A stretch of DNA of 64,000 nt from Holophagaceae bacterium (GCA_016710635.1 JADJVL010000002.1:62001-126000), one strand, 5' to 3'; shown: positions 49,509 through 57,989, counted from the first letter of the stretch. Notes: generated by a model not told the origin, from the sequence alone. Numbers and translations: made by a program.

Positions 49509-51461
49509 TCAGGCGAGGGGGAGCTCGCCGAGCACCGCGTTGCCCGAGCCCTCCTGGCTGCGCAGGGCGATGCGGCCGCCATGCTGGCGCAGCACCGTGG
49601 CCGCGACCACCCGGCCGAGGCTTTCGGGTCCTTCGACGCCGGCGAGATCGAAGTAGTGGGCCTGTTCGGCGGCGGGGATGGTGGGTCCCGTGTCCTGGAC
49701 CACCACGTGGAAGGCGTTGTTGGCGGACCGGGTGGCCAGGCGGATGCGACGGACCGGCGCCTTCGCGGCGCTCTGGATCGCGTTGCGCAACAGGCCCGCG
49801 AGGGCCTCCCGGACCTGGTCTGCGTCCAGGGCGGTCTCGCCGACATTGGGATCGAGGGCCGTCTCCATGCTCACCCCCGCGGCGGCGGCCTCCATCTCGA
49901 CGCGTTTCGCCGCCTCCTGGGCCAGTGCGTTCAAGGAAGCGGGTTCGCGCTTGGGGCTGGGCGGGTTGAGGATCATCATCAGAGGCCGCATGCGGGCCGA
50001 GAGGTTGTCGAGGCCCTGGACCAGCCGGGTGAGCTGGCCGGTGTGGGCGGTGTCCACCGCGCTTTCCTGGACGGCCCGCGCCTGGATCTGAAGCGGCGTC
50101 AACCGTCCCACCAGATCGTTGAAGACCGGCTCCAGGACCCGGCCCAGGCTGCCATGGGCCTCGGATTCGCTGAGTTTGCGCTCCAGGTTCTTCTGCTCGT
50201 CCAGATCCCGGATGACGGCGGAAAAGGCGAGGATCCGCTCGTCGGCACCCTTCACCGGAGCGTAGGTGATGGCGGCGGGGAACTCCCGCCCGTCCTTGCG
50301 CAGGCGGACGGACTGCACGCCCTGCAGCGTCTGGCCCTGGCCCACGATGGCCATCGCCTGTTCGGTCTCGCCGGACCTGGATTCGGGAACGATGAGGGAG
50401 AGGTTCTGTCCCGCCACTTCCGCCCGGCCATAGCCGAAAATCCGCTCGGCGGCGCTGTTCCAGGTGAGGATCTTGCCGTCGGGGCCGAAGGAGATGATGG
50501 CCTCGCCGACGCTCTGGATCAGGCTTTCGAGGTAGCGGCGGGTCTTCTGGTTGTCGGCGTTCGCCCGCTCAAGCTGGGTGTAGAGCTGGGCCATCTCCGC
50601 GCTCTTGCGGTCCAGGGCGTCCTTGGAAGCCTTCAGCTCCGAGTAGAGCCGGGCCGTCTCCATGTTCGCCTTGAGGGCGTCCTCGAGGAGCTCCGAGGCG
50701 TCGGCCACTTTGCCCGGCTGCAGGTCCTCCACGGAGACGTTGCTGTGGCGGAGCACGGTGCTTTCGGTCTGGCTGGTCGCCTCCAGCGCCTGGGAGGGCT
50801 CGCGCATGCTGCCGCGGACATTGGATTCGATGAGGTTGAGCATCTCGTCGAAGTCCTTGATCTTCTTGTCCAGGTGGTACTTCTTGAACGTGGTCCCGAC
50901 GGTCTCGCGGGTGATGGCGAGGAAGGTGTCCAGCACGCCCACGCCCTTGTTGGCCACCGCCTCGAAATAGGGCACATTGCGGAAATTCAGCCGCCGGTTC
51001 ATGACGCCGACCGCCATGGCGTCGGGCAGGTCCCGCTTGTTGTACTGGAGCACGAACGGGATCTGCTTGATGTTCAGCCGGTTGGCATTGAGGTTGTGAT
51101 AGAGGTTTGACAGCGAGTCCACGTTGTCCTGCATCTTGGCTTCGCTGGAATCCGCCACGAAGACCACGCCGTCGGCGCCCCCCAGGACGACCCTCCGGCT
51201 CGCGTCGTACTGGACCTGCCCGGGCACGGTGTAGATCTGCAGATGGATGGCGTTGCCGTAGATGTAGCCCAGGTTGATGGGCAGCAGGTCGAAGAAGAGG
51301 GTGCGGTCCTCCTGGGTGTTCACGCTGAACATCTCGCCCTTGTTCGACTCGGCGCACATGGCATGCATCAGCTGCAGGTTCGTCGTCTTGCCCGAAAGAC
51401 CCGGCCCGTAATAGACCAGCTTCAGCAGGATCTCATTGGCTCGGGTGTTGAACTGGACCAT
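49509..51461 (-). CDS. MglA-like GTPase fused to coiled coil, PAS and degenerate histidine-kinase ATPase
   Basis: 650 residues. Residues 1-200 are an MglA-type small GTPase: P-loop GPGLSGKTT (19-27), TVPGQ switch (78-82) and base-recognition NKRD (141-144). A charged coiled coil at about 255-320 joins it to a PAS domain at about 325-440 (SVGEAIISFGPDGKILTWNSAAERIFGYGRAEVAGQ, with a PAC-like tail ILAFSAVIRDLDEQK). The C-terminal 200 residues resemble a kinase ATPase domain, with N-box LRNAIQSA, DTGPTI in place of DxGxGI and no GLGL loop; no clear phospho-acceptor His is seen. An MglA-driven polarity or motility signal protein is inferred. The MglA-like start at 51461 is chosen; an ATG at 51554 adds a Pro-rich extension without ribosome site. 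Confidence 0.8.
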   Translation of the reverse strand: MVQFNTRANEILLKLVYYGPGLSGKTTNLQLMHAMCAESNKGEMFSVNTQEDRTLFFDLLPINLGYIYGNAIHLQIYTVPGQVQYDASRRVVLGGADGVVFVADSSEAKMQDNVDSLSNLYHNLNANRLNIKQIPFVLQYNKRDLPDAMAVGVMNRRLNFRNVPYFEAVANKGVGVLDTFLAITRETVGTTFKKYHLDKKIKDFDEMLNLIESNVRGSMREPSQALEATSQTESTVLRHSNVSVEDLQPGKVADASELLEDALKANMETARLYSELKASKDALDRKSAEMAQLYTQLERANADNQKTRRYLESLIQSVGEAIISFGPDGKILTWNSAAERIFGYGRAEVAGQNLSLIVPESRSGETEQAMAIVGQGQTLQGVQSVRLRKDGREFPAAITYAPVKGADERILAFSAVIRDLDEQKNLERKLSESEAHGSLGRVLEPVFNDLVGRLTPLQIQARAVQESAVDTAHTGQLTRLVQGLDNLSARMRPLMMILNPPSPKREPASLNALAQEAAKRVEMEAAAAGVSMETALDPNVGETALDADQVREALAGLLRNAIQSAAKAPVRRIRLATRSANNAFHVVVQDTGPTIPAAEQAHYFDLAGVEGPESLGRVVAATVLRQHGGRIALRSQEGSGNAVLGELPLA

Positions 51462-51825
51462 GGCGGACGGTGGATCGGGTGGTGGATGGGGTTGGATTTG
51501 GGCGGGAGATGCCGGCTTTTTCGGGGAATGTTCCAGGGGCAGGGAGAGACCCATGCTAGATGGGGGCGGTGTGAATCTCCAGCCTATTCAATGGGGCGAC
51601 CATTGATTTATCTATCTTTTTCACAAATGGTTGCGGCCATTTCGGGACGGCCTGAATCCCGGCGCCGGCCGCCGCGATGCCTCGGCGGTCACCCCCCTCC
51701 TCGTGGATACTGTCGTCCATGCGACTTCCAGAACCCATCGCCTTCCTCCGTCCGGCCCGGCCGGGGGCTCGAGACGGGAAATCGCCTTTGGGCCTACTGC
51801 TGCACGACTCCGACGGGCCGGCTTT
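51462..51825. other. Non-coding gap, no clear gene
   Basis: About 360 bases between the MglA-PAS gene and the first uppS repeat. One part (51580-51640) is unusually AT-rich for this genome, suggesting promoters for the divergent genes, but no confident -35/-10 pair could be placed. Short frames cross it, and none has a ribosome site or a recognisable product. Confidence 0.5.
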
Positions 51826-51936
51826 GTGAGCATCCCTCATCACGTCGCCATCATTTTCTCGGTATGGCCTTCGGCCATACGCGAGACTTCAACACCCGTC
51901 CCTTCAACGCGTGATCTCTGCCGGTCGGCCCAGTGA
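51826..51936 (+). CDS. Possible 36-residue mini-ORF 1 sharing the UppS N-terminus
   Basis: From GTG at 51826: ten residues of UppS-like sequence (MSIPHHVAII), then FSVWPSAIRETSTPV and a tail ending RSAQ. Its TGA overlaps the GTG of the next unit as GTGA, so translation could be passed on. Whether it is translated at all is unknown; no ribosome site is seen, and the frame may only be a by-product of the duplication. Confidence 0.3.
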   Translation: MSIPHHVAIIFSVWPSAIRETSTPVPSTRDLCRSAQ

Positions 51937-52043
51937 GCATCCCTAATCACGTCGCGATCATTTTCTCGGTATGGCCTTCGGCCATACGCGAGACTTCAAC
52001 ACCAGTCCTTTCAAAGCGTGATCTCTGCCGGTCGGCCCAGTGA
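51933..52043 (+). CDS. Possible 36-residue mini-ORF 2 sharing the UppS N-terminus
   Basis: Second copy, starting GTG at 51933 (MSIPNHVAII, then FSVWPSAIRETSTPV and a tail ending RSAQ). Its TGA (52041-52043) overlaps the uppS GTG (52040-52042), exactly as copy 1 overlaps copy 2. All five base differences between the units leave both frames open, which is the main reason to list it. Confidence 0.3.
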   Translation: MSIPNHVAIIFSVWPSAIRETSTPVLSKRDLCRSAQ

Positions 52044-52726
52044 GCATCCCTCATCACGTCGCGATCATTATGGACGGCAACGGGCGCTGGGCGGCGCAGC
52101 GCGGGTGGACGCGCATCAAAGGGCACAAGATGGGGGTCCAGGCGGTGGACGAGGTCCTGGAGGAGGCGGCGCGGGTCGGCATCCGGCACCTCAGCCTCTA
52201 CGCCTTCAGCACGGAGAACTGGAAGCGCCCCGCGGCGGAGGTCTCGGCCTTGATGGCCATGCTCCGCATGTACCTGCGGGCCTTCATGCCCAAGCTCATG
52301 GCCAATGGCATCCGCTTCCACCACATCGGCGACAAGGAGGGCCTGCCCGCGGGCGTCGCCGCCGACATCGCCACCCTCGAAGCCCGGACCGCCCACCTGG
52401 ACCGCATGACCTTCCACCTGGCGGTGAACTATGGTTCGAGGCTGGAGATCCTGCACGCCGCACGGAAGTGCCTGGCCGAGGGCCTCGCGGCCGCCGACCT
52501 GGACGAAGCCGCCTTCCAGCAACGGCTCTGGACCGGGGCTGCGCCCGATGTGGACCTGCTGATCCGCACCTCCGGCGAACTAAGGATTTCCAATTTCCTG
52601 CTGTGGCAGGCGGCCTATGCCGAGTTCTACGTAACCGAAACCCTTTGGCCCGACTTCCGTGCCGGTGGTTTGCGGGAGGCCCTGGAGGCCTACGCCCAGA
52701 GGGAACGCCGTTTCGGCGGATTGTGA
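52040..52726 (+). CDS. uppS: Isoprenyl transferase (undecaprenyl diphosphate synthase)
   Basis: 228 residues. It builds the C55 lipid carrier for cell-wall and surface polysaccharides by cis-addition of isopentenyl diphosphate. HVAIIMDGNGRWA holds the catalytic Asp; GHKMGVQAVDEV, YAFSTENWKRP and DLLIRTSGELRISNFLLWQAAYAEFYV are conserved. The GTG start gives the standard N-terminus but has no ribosome site, and the upstream repeat units end in GTGA at this codon. It is the first gene of uppS-cdsA-dxr-rseP. Confidence 0.95.
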   Translation: MSIPHHVAIIMDGNGRWAAQRGWTRIKGHKMGVQAVDEVLEEAARVGIRHLSLYAFSTENWKRPAAEVSALMAMLRMYLRAFMPKLMANGIRFHHIGDKEGLPAGVAADIATLEARTAHLDRMTFHLAVNYGSRLEILHAARKCLAEGLAAADLDEAAFQQRLWTGAAPDVDLLIRTSGELRISNFLLWQAAYAEFYVTETLWPDFRAGGLREALEAYAQRERRFGGL

Positions 52727-52732
52727 GGCAGC

Positions 52733-53668
52733 ATGGTGAAGATGAAGCCCAAGACCACGAACACCCCCAGGCCCGAGCCCGCGCCGGCGGCGGGCAGGCC
52801 CCACCTGGACCGCAGGAATTTCGGAATCCGCGTGGGCACCGCCCTCGTCTTCGCGGTCTTCTTCCTGTCCCTCCTCTACTTCGGTGGCGATACGGCCTGG
52901 GGCCGCTATGCCTACCTGGCCCTCATGGCCGGCAGCATCTTCCTCGGCGTGCGCGAGTTCACCCTCATCGGCCGGAAGATGGCCTTCAATCCGTCCCTGA
53001 TGTCGGCCCTGATCACCGCCGAGCTGCTCCTGCTGCACTTCGCCACTGACCGCCCGGGGGCTGCGGATGCGGGCCTGCCCCTGTGGGTCGCCCTGGTCCT
53101 CGGGGGCCTGGTGATCCACTTCGGCGCCCTCTTCAACGACAAGGAGCTGGACAAGGCCCTGCCCAGCCAGGCCATCACCTGGCTGGCGGCCCTGTACATG
53201 GGCCTCGGGCTGGGGTTCCAGCAGAAGCTCTTCCAGTTCGAAGGGACCCTGCCCAAGACCGGCAGCCGCCTCATCCTGGCCCTCTACATCATCGTGTGGT
53301 TCGGGGACACCGCCGCCTACCTCATCGGCAGCACCTTCGGCCGCCACAAGCTGGCTCCCCGGGTGAGCCCCAAGAAGTCCTGGGAAGGCGCCGCAGGCAA
53401 CCTGGCGGGCAACCTGGGCGGCGCCTGGCTCATGCAGGCCACGGTCTGTCCCGAGTGGAGTCTGCTCTACGCCCTGGGCCTCGGGCTGGTGCTGGGCATC
53501 GCCGGGCAACTGGGAGATCTGGTGGAAAGCACCTGGAAGCGCAGCGCCGGCGTGAAGGACAGCAACGTGGGCGTCTCCATTCCGGGGCACGGCGGCATCC
53601 TGGACCGGGTGGACAGCCTGGTCTTCGCGGCCCCCCTGATGTATGCCTACCTCATCTATGTCCGCTAG
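52733..53668 (+). CDS. cdsA: Phosphatidate cytidylyltransferase
   Basis: 311 residues with about eight hydrophobic segments after a Pro-rich, basic N-terminus of 30 residues. It makes CDP-diacylglycerol for phospholipids. The family signature STWKRSAGVKDSNVGVSIPG followed by HGGILDRVDS is near the C-terminus, with the metal-binding Asp residues. GAGG stands four bases before the ATG. It overlaps dxr by 11 bases. Confidence 0.95.
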   Translation: MVKMKPKTTNTPRPEPAPAAGRPHLDRRNFGIRVGTALVFAVFFLSLLYFGGDTAWGRYAYLALMAGSIFLGVREFTLIGRKMAFNPSLMSALITAELLLLHFATDRPGAADAGLPLWVALVLGGLVIHFGALFNDKELDKALPSQAITWLAALYMGLGLGFQQKLFQFEGTLPKTGSRLILALYIIVWFGDTAAYLIGSTFGRHKLAPRVSPKKSWEGAAGNLAGNLGGAWLMQATVCPEWSLLYALGLGLVLGIAGQLGDLVESTWKRSAGVKDSNVGVSIPGHGGILDRVDSLVFAAPLMYAYLIYVR

Positions 53669-54854
53669 GGCCGAAGCCCCGGGTGTCCGCCGCCTCGCGG
53701 TCCTGGGCTCCACCGGCTCCATCGGCACCGCCACCCTGGATGTGGTCCTGGCCCACCCGGACCGCCTCGAGGTCGTGGCCTTGGCGGCGGGGCGCAACCG
53801 CGAGGCCCTGAAGTCCCAGTGCGAGCACTTCAGGCCCCGACTCGTGTCGGTGGCTGGGGCCGCCGACGCCGCGTGGCTTGCGGCGGAATTGAGCTACCAC
53901 CCGGAGATCCAGCACGGCGCCTCAGGGCTGCGGGCCTGCGCCCTGCACCCGGAGGCGGACACGGTGATGGCCGCCGTGGTGGGCGCCGCGGGGCTGGAGT
54001 CCACGGAAGCGGCCCTCAGGGCCGGGCGCCGGGTCTGCGTCGCCAACAAGGAGTCCCTCGTGGTGGGCGGGGCCCTCATGAAGGCCGCGGAAGCCGCCGG
54101 GGGCGGCGAGCTGCTGCCGGTGGACAGCGAACACGCCGCCCTGCACCAGCTCTTGGCCGGCCGGGACCCTGCGTCCCTCCGGGAAGTGCGGATCACCGCC
54201 AGCGGCGGACCCTTCCGGGACTGGCCCCTGGAGCGCATCCAGCGCGCCACCCGGGAGGAGGCCCTGAACCATCCCACCTGGAAGATGGGCCCCAAGATCA
54301 CCATCGATAGCGCCACCCTCATGAACAAGGGCCTGGAGGTCATCGAGGCCGCCGTCCTCTTCGGGCTCTCCCCCGATCAGATCCGGGTCACCGTCCATCC
54401 CCAGAGCCAGGTCCACGCCATGGCGGGCTTCCACGACGGCACCTACCAGCTGCAGGTCTGCGCCAACGACATGAAGCTGCCCATCCAGTACGCCCTGCTC
54501 TATCCGGACAAATGCCCCGGTCCCGTGGCGCCCTACGACTGGGACCAGGCCCGGACCTGGACCTTCGAGGCGCCGGACCTCGCGCGCTTCCCCTGCCTTG
54601 GCCTCGCCTTCGAGGCCCTCCGGGCGGGCGGCACCGCCCCCGCCATCCTCAACGCCGCCAACGAGGAGGCCGTCGCCGCCTTCCTGGAGGGCCGCATTGG
54701 ATTCTGGGACATCCAGGCATGCAACACCGAGGCGCTTCAGCAGGTTCCGGCCCGAACCGCAGGCTGCCTCGAGGACCTGTGGGATGCGGATCGGCGCGGA
54801 AGGGATCAAGCTAGAGGATGGCTCGCCTCCCGCGGCCCTTCCGGAGTCCCATGA
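53658..54854 (+). CDS. dxr: 1-deoxy-D-xylulose 5-phosphate reductoisomerase
   Basis: 398 residues, the same as the E. coli enzyme. It is the committed step of the MEP isoprenoid pathway, supplying UppS with precursors. NADPH loop LGSTGSIGTATLDVV, VANKESLVVGG, the metal-site DSEHAALHQLL, ASGGPFRDWP, HPTWKMGPKITIDSATLMNKGLEVIEA and HPQSQVHAM are conserved. The ATG at 53658 is preferred to one at 53643. The stop overlaps the rseP start as ATGA. Confidence 0.96.
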   Translation: MSARAEAPGVRRLAVLGSTGSIGTATLDVVLAHPDRLEVVALAAGRNREALKSQCEHFRPRLVSVAGAADAAWLAAELSYHPEIQHGASGLRACALHPEADTVMAAVVGAAGLESTEAALRAGRRVCVANKESLVVGGALMKAAEAAGGGELLPVDSEHAALHQLLAGRDPASLREVRITASGGPFRDWPLERIQRATREEALNHPTWKMGPKITIDSATLMNKGLEVIEAAVLFGLSPDQIRVTVHPQSQVHAMAGFHDGTYQLQVCANDMKLPIQYALLYPDKCPGPVAPYDWDQARTWTFEAPDLARFPCLGLAFEALRAGGTAPAILNAANEEAVAAFLEGRIGFWDIQACNTEALQQVPARTAGCLEDLWDADRRGRDQARGWLASRGPSGVP

Positions 54855-55969
54855 AGTCTTTCGCCATCCTCCTGTTCTCCCTGCCCGCAGCCCTCCTCCT
54901 CGCCGGTTCCAGCCTCCAGGGCTGGTTCCTCGCCGCCGTGATGATCGGCGCCCTGATCTTCTTCCACGAGCTTGGCCACTTCACCGTGGCGAAGTGGATG
55001 GGCATGCCCGTCGAGGTCTTCTCCCTGGGCTTCGGGCCCCGGCTCATCGGCTTCAAATGGCGGGAGACCGATGTCCGCCTCGCCGCCCTGCCCTTGGGTG
55101 GCTACGTGAAGCTGGCCGGCTTCAACCCTGAAGACCCCGAGGCCGAGGACCCCCACGGATTCCTCCAGCAGCCCGCCTGGAAGCGCCTCCTCTTCTTCAG
55201 CGGCGGCATCCTCGCCAACCTCGCCACGGCCTTCGTCCTGCTCACGGTCATTGGCGTCCACCTGCGCACCCAGAAACCCACCAGCATGAATGTGGTCGAG
55301 CTGGTGAAGGGCAGCGCCGCCGAGGCCGGCGGCCTGCGGCTCGGGGACGACGTCAAGCGCATCGCCGACTTCCCTCTTCCGGACACCCCCTGGAACGAAG
55401 TGGTCAGCCACATCCAAAACCGTGTTGGCCAGCCCATCCCCTTCCTGGTCCGCCGGGAGGGCGCCGAGGTTCGCCTCGAGTTGGTGCCCAGGCTGGAGGG
55501 CGGCCGAGGTAAGCTGGGCTTCATTTCAAATCCAGGCGATCCAGTGTCCTCAGGCCAGGCCCTGACGTTGACCGACTACCGGGACGGCCTGCGCTATGGC
55601 CTCTTCCAGACCTGGGAGAAGGGACTCGAGATCTCCCGCAGCTACATCCGCCTGTTCACCTTCCAGACCAACGTCAAGGAACTCGGCGGACCCCTCACCA
55701 TCATCCGGGTCGGCAAGGACGCGGCCCAGGCGGGCTGGGTCGCCTACTTCTTCATCACCGCTCTGATCTCCATCAACCTCGCCGTGCTCAACGCCCTGCC
55801 CATCCCCTTCCTGGATGGCGGGCACATGGCGATGCTGCTCTTCGAGAAGGCGCGTGGACGGGACCTCAGCATCGCCGTGAAGGAGCGCATCCTCACCGGC
55901 GGCGCGATCTTCCTCGCCGCCCTGATGGTGCTGGTCTTCGCCATGGACATCTGGCGCCTGAAGAACTGA
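54851..55969 (+). CDS. rseP: Site-2 intramembrane metalloprotease RseP
   Basis: 372 residues, with GGAG five bases before the ATG. Membrane helix 1 carries FFHELGHF with the zinc site His39-Glu40-x-x-His43; a PDZ domain is at about 140-220 (VVELVKGSAAEAGGLRLGDDVKRI); the third motif NALPIPFLDGGHM supplies the Asp ligand. One PDZ is visible rather than the two of E. coli. It cuts membrane-spanning anti-sigma factors or signal-peptide remnants. Last gene of the cluster, followed by a terminator. Confidence 0.94.
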   Translation: MKSFAILLFSLPAALLLAGSSLQGWFLAAVMIGALIFFHELGHFTVAKWMGMPVEVFSLGFGPRLIGFKWRETDVRLAALPLGGYVKLAGFNPEDPEAEDPHGFLQQPAWKRLLFFSGGILANLATAFVLLTVIGVHLRTQKPTSMNVVELVKGSAAEAGGLRLGDDVKRIADFPLPDTPWNEVVSHIQNRVGQPIPFLVRREGAEVRLELVPRLEGGRGKLGFISNPGDPVSSGQALTLTDYRDGLRYGLFQTWEKGLEISRSYIRLFTFQTNVKELGGPLTIIRVGKDAAQAGWVAYFFITALISINLAVLNALPIPFLDGGHMAMLLFEKARGRDLSIAVKERILTGGAIFLAALMVLVFAMDIWRLKN

Positions 55970-55984
55970 GCCGAGTTCTTCACA

Positions 55985-56018
55985 AAGCAAGGCGCCCTTC
56001 GGGGCGCCTTGCTTTATT
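55985..56018. terminator. Bidirectional terminator between rseP and nuoF
   Basis: AAGCAAGGCGCCC, loop TTCG, GGGCGCCTTGCTT, then TATT: a perfect 13-bp stem. On the minus strand TTTGTG follows. It lies 15 bases after rseP and 17 after nuoF, serving both convergent genes. Confidence 0.88.
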
Positions 56019-56035
56019 GAAGGTTTTGGCCGCGC

Positions 56036-57403
56036 TCAGTGCGCCCCGACGTGGGCCAGCAGCCGGTGGCCGCTCACCATGCAGGTCTTGTGCTCGATGT
56101 GATGCACGAACTCGTGGCGGAACTTCTGCAGGATGGAATCCATGGGCCCGCAGGCGGCGTCCCCGAGGGCGCAGAGGGTCTTGCCGGCGATGTTGGGGGT
56201 CATGGAGGCCAGCAGGTCCAGGTCCTCCGTGCGGCCCTGGCCATGCTCGATGCGGTGGAGGATCATCTCCATCCAGTTGCAGCCTTCCCGGCACGGCGTG
56301 CACTGGCCGCAGCTCTCGTGGGCATAGAAGCGGATGAGGCGCAGGCAGGCCTGCACCATGCAGGTGTCCTCGTCCAGGACGATCACGCCCCCGGAGCCCG
56401 CCATGGAGCCCGCGTTGCGCACCGCGTCGAAGTCCATGGGGGTGGAGAATTCCTTTTCGGAAAAGACCGGCGCCGAGGCGCCGCCGGGGATCACGGCCTT
56501 GATCTTCTTGCCGGTGCTGGAGCCCCCGGCCAGATCGTTCAGGATGAAGTCCAAGGGCACCCCAAGGGGCAGCTCGTAGAGGCCCGGCCGCTTGATGTGG
56601 CCGCTGAGGCAGAAGACCCGGGTGCCGGTGTTCTTCGGCGTGCCCAGCTTCGCGTACTCGGCCCCGCCCATGCGGAGGATGGGGGCGACGGCGGCGATGG
56701 TCTCCACGTTGTTGATGGTGGTCGGCGCGCCGAAGACGCCTTTCGCGGCCGGGAAGGGGGGCTTCACCCGGGGCTCGCCGCGGCGGCCTTCGAGGCTGTT
56801 GAGCAGGGCCGTCTCCTCGCCGCAGATGTAGGCGCCGGCGCCCCGGTGCACCAGGATCTCCAGATCGAAGCCCGAGCCCAGAATGTCCTTGCCCAGGTAG
56901 CCCTTGGCCTTGGCCTCTTCGATGGCGGCCTCCAGCTTCTCGATGAGCCAGAGGAACTCGCCGCGGATGTAGACATAGCAGGTGTTGGCCTGCATGGCGT
57001 AGGCGGCGATGATGCAGCCCTCGATGAGCTGGTGGGGGTTGTACTCCAGGATCGCGCGGTCCTTGAAGGTCCCGGGCTCGCCCTCGTCGGCGTTGATGAC
57101 CAGGTAGCGGGTGAACTTCCGTTCCGCCGTGTCCTTGGGCATGAAGGACCACTTCAGACCGGCGGGGAAGCCCGCGCCGCCGCGGCCGCGGATGCCGGAG
57201 GTCTTCACGTCCTCGATGACGGCGCCCGGCTCCATCTGCAGCGCCTTTCTCATGCCGGCGTAGCCTTCGTGCTTCGACTCGTAGACCGCCAGGGGCCAGT
57301 TGTTCAAGTCCCCGGCGCCCCGGAGCATGAGGTTCGGGTACTTGGCGGAGCCGAAGCCTTCGAAGGTGTAGCGCTGGTGGTCGGGCTTGGTGCGGATGGC
57401 CAT
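56036..57403 (-). CDS. nuoF: NADH-quinone oxidoreductase subunit F
   Basis: 455 residues. It holds the NADH site, FMN and the N3 4Fe-4S cluster of complex I. GRGGAGFPAGLKW and GAGAYICGEETALLNSLEG bind NADH/FMN; ESCGQCTPCREG and the later Cys in LCALGDAAC ligate the cluster. GGAG six bases before the ATG at 57403 decides between it and the ATG at 57409. It follows nuoE by 10 bases. No nuoG follows; the convergent rseP comes next. Confidence 0.95.
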   Translation of the reverse strand: MAIRTKPDHQRYTFEGFGSAKYPNLMLRGAGDLNNWPLAVYESKHEGYAGMRKALQMEPGAVIEDVKTSGIRGRGGAGFPAGLKWSFMPKDTAERKFTRYLVINADEGEPGTFKDRAILEYNPHQLIEGCIIAAYAMQANTCYVYIRGEFLWLIEKLEAAIEEAKAKGYLGKDILGSGFDLEILVHRGAGAYICGEETALLNSLEGRRGEPRVKPPFPAAKGVFGAPTTINNVETIAAVAPILRMGGAEYAKLGTPKNTGTRVFCLSGHIKRPGLYELPLGVPLDFILNDLAGGSSTGKKIKAVIPGGASAPVFSEKEFSTPMDFDAVRNAGSMAGSGGVIVLDEDTCMVQACLRLIRFYAHESCGQCTPCREGCNWMEMILHRIEHGQGRTEDLDLLASMTPNIAGKTLCALGDAACGPMDSILQKFRHEFVHHIEHKTCMVSGHRLLAHVGAH

Positions 57404-57413
57404 GGTCATCTCC

Positions 57414-57989
57414 TCACTTCGCCCAGGCGCGGTACTCGCCGCGCTTGCAGCCCTCGAGGATGGACTCGAGCTTCGCCTCGTCCACGTCCTCGTCATAGAT
57501 GTCGTGGTTCACCTGGAGGCAGGGCCCGCTGCCGCAGCTGGCCAGGCATTCCACTTCCTCCACGCTCCACTCGCCATCGGCGCTGGGGCCGGCGCCCGGC
57601 TCGACGCCGGTGCGCTCGGAGACCTTTTCCAGCAGCTTGGCCGCGCCGCGCAGGGCACAGCTGATGTTGGTGCAGACCTGGATGTGGTGCCGGCCGACGG
57701 GATGCTTCTGGTACATGGAGTAGAAGCTCGCCACGCCGAAGACATGGCCCTCGGGGATGGACAAGGCCTTCGCCACGGCCTTCATGGCGTCCAGGCCCAC
57801 GAAGCCGAAGTCCCGCTGGGCGATGTGGAGGGCGGGCAGGGTGGCGGCGAGCTTGTCCGGGTACTTCGCGGCGATCGCCAGGATCTCCTTCACCGCTTCG
57901 GGACCGAAGTCCTTCAATTCGGTCTTCGGGAGCCTTTCCCCTGTGGCCAGGGGCTTGTCGGAGGTCTCGGGCGGCTGGGGATGGTTCAT
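57414..57989 (-). CDS. nuoE: NADH-quinone oxidoreductase subunit E
   Basis: 191 residues. The thioredoxin-like 2Fe-2S subunit of the NADH-dehydrogenase arm. Four cysteines are seen in CTNISC and ECLASCGSGPC. GVASFYSMYQKHPVG is the usual signature block. It pairs with nuoF downstream. The preceding palindrome at 58049-58090 separates it from yceI. Confidence 0.94.
   Translation of the reverse strand: MNHPQPPETSDKPLATGERLPKTELKDFGPEAVKEILAIAAKYPDKLAATLPALHIAQRDFGFVGLDAMKAVAKALSIPEGHVFGVASFYSMYQKHPVGRHHIQVCTNISCALRGAAKLLEKVSERTGVEPGAGPSADGEWSVEEVECLASCGSGPCLQVNHDIYDEDVDEAKLESILEGCKRGEYRAWAK

Larger units (their letters stand above)
51826..52069 (+). repeat. Two 107-bp tandem units copying the uppS start, plus the genuine uppS start
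   Basis: Units at 51826-51932 and 51933-52039 are 107 bases each and match at 102 of 107 positions by eye. Each begins with a copy of the first 30 bases of uppS (GTGAGCATCCCTCATCACGT...), one mismatch each from the real start at 52040-52069. The remaining 77 bases hold a hairpin: TCTCG plus GTATGGCCTTCGGCCATAC plus a bulged G and CGAGA. Since uppS itself starts at the third phase of the same 107-base period, the array reads as repeat-repeat-gene. Confidence 0.92.

Noticed and set aside
51631..51936. A 101-codon frame running into the first uppS repeat
   Set aside because: No ribosome site and no recognisable sequence before the repeat; the UppS-like end is explained by the duplication.
51826..52069. 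CRISPR array
   Set aside because: Units are joined without unique spacers, and each starts with coding sequence of the adjacent uppS gene; no cas genes occur in the window.
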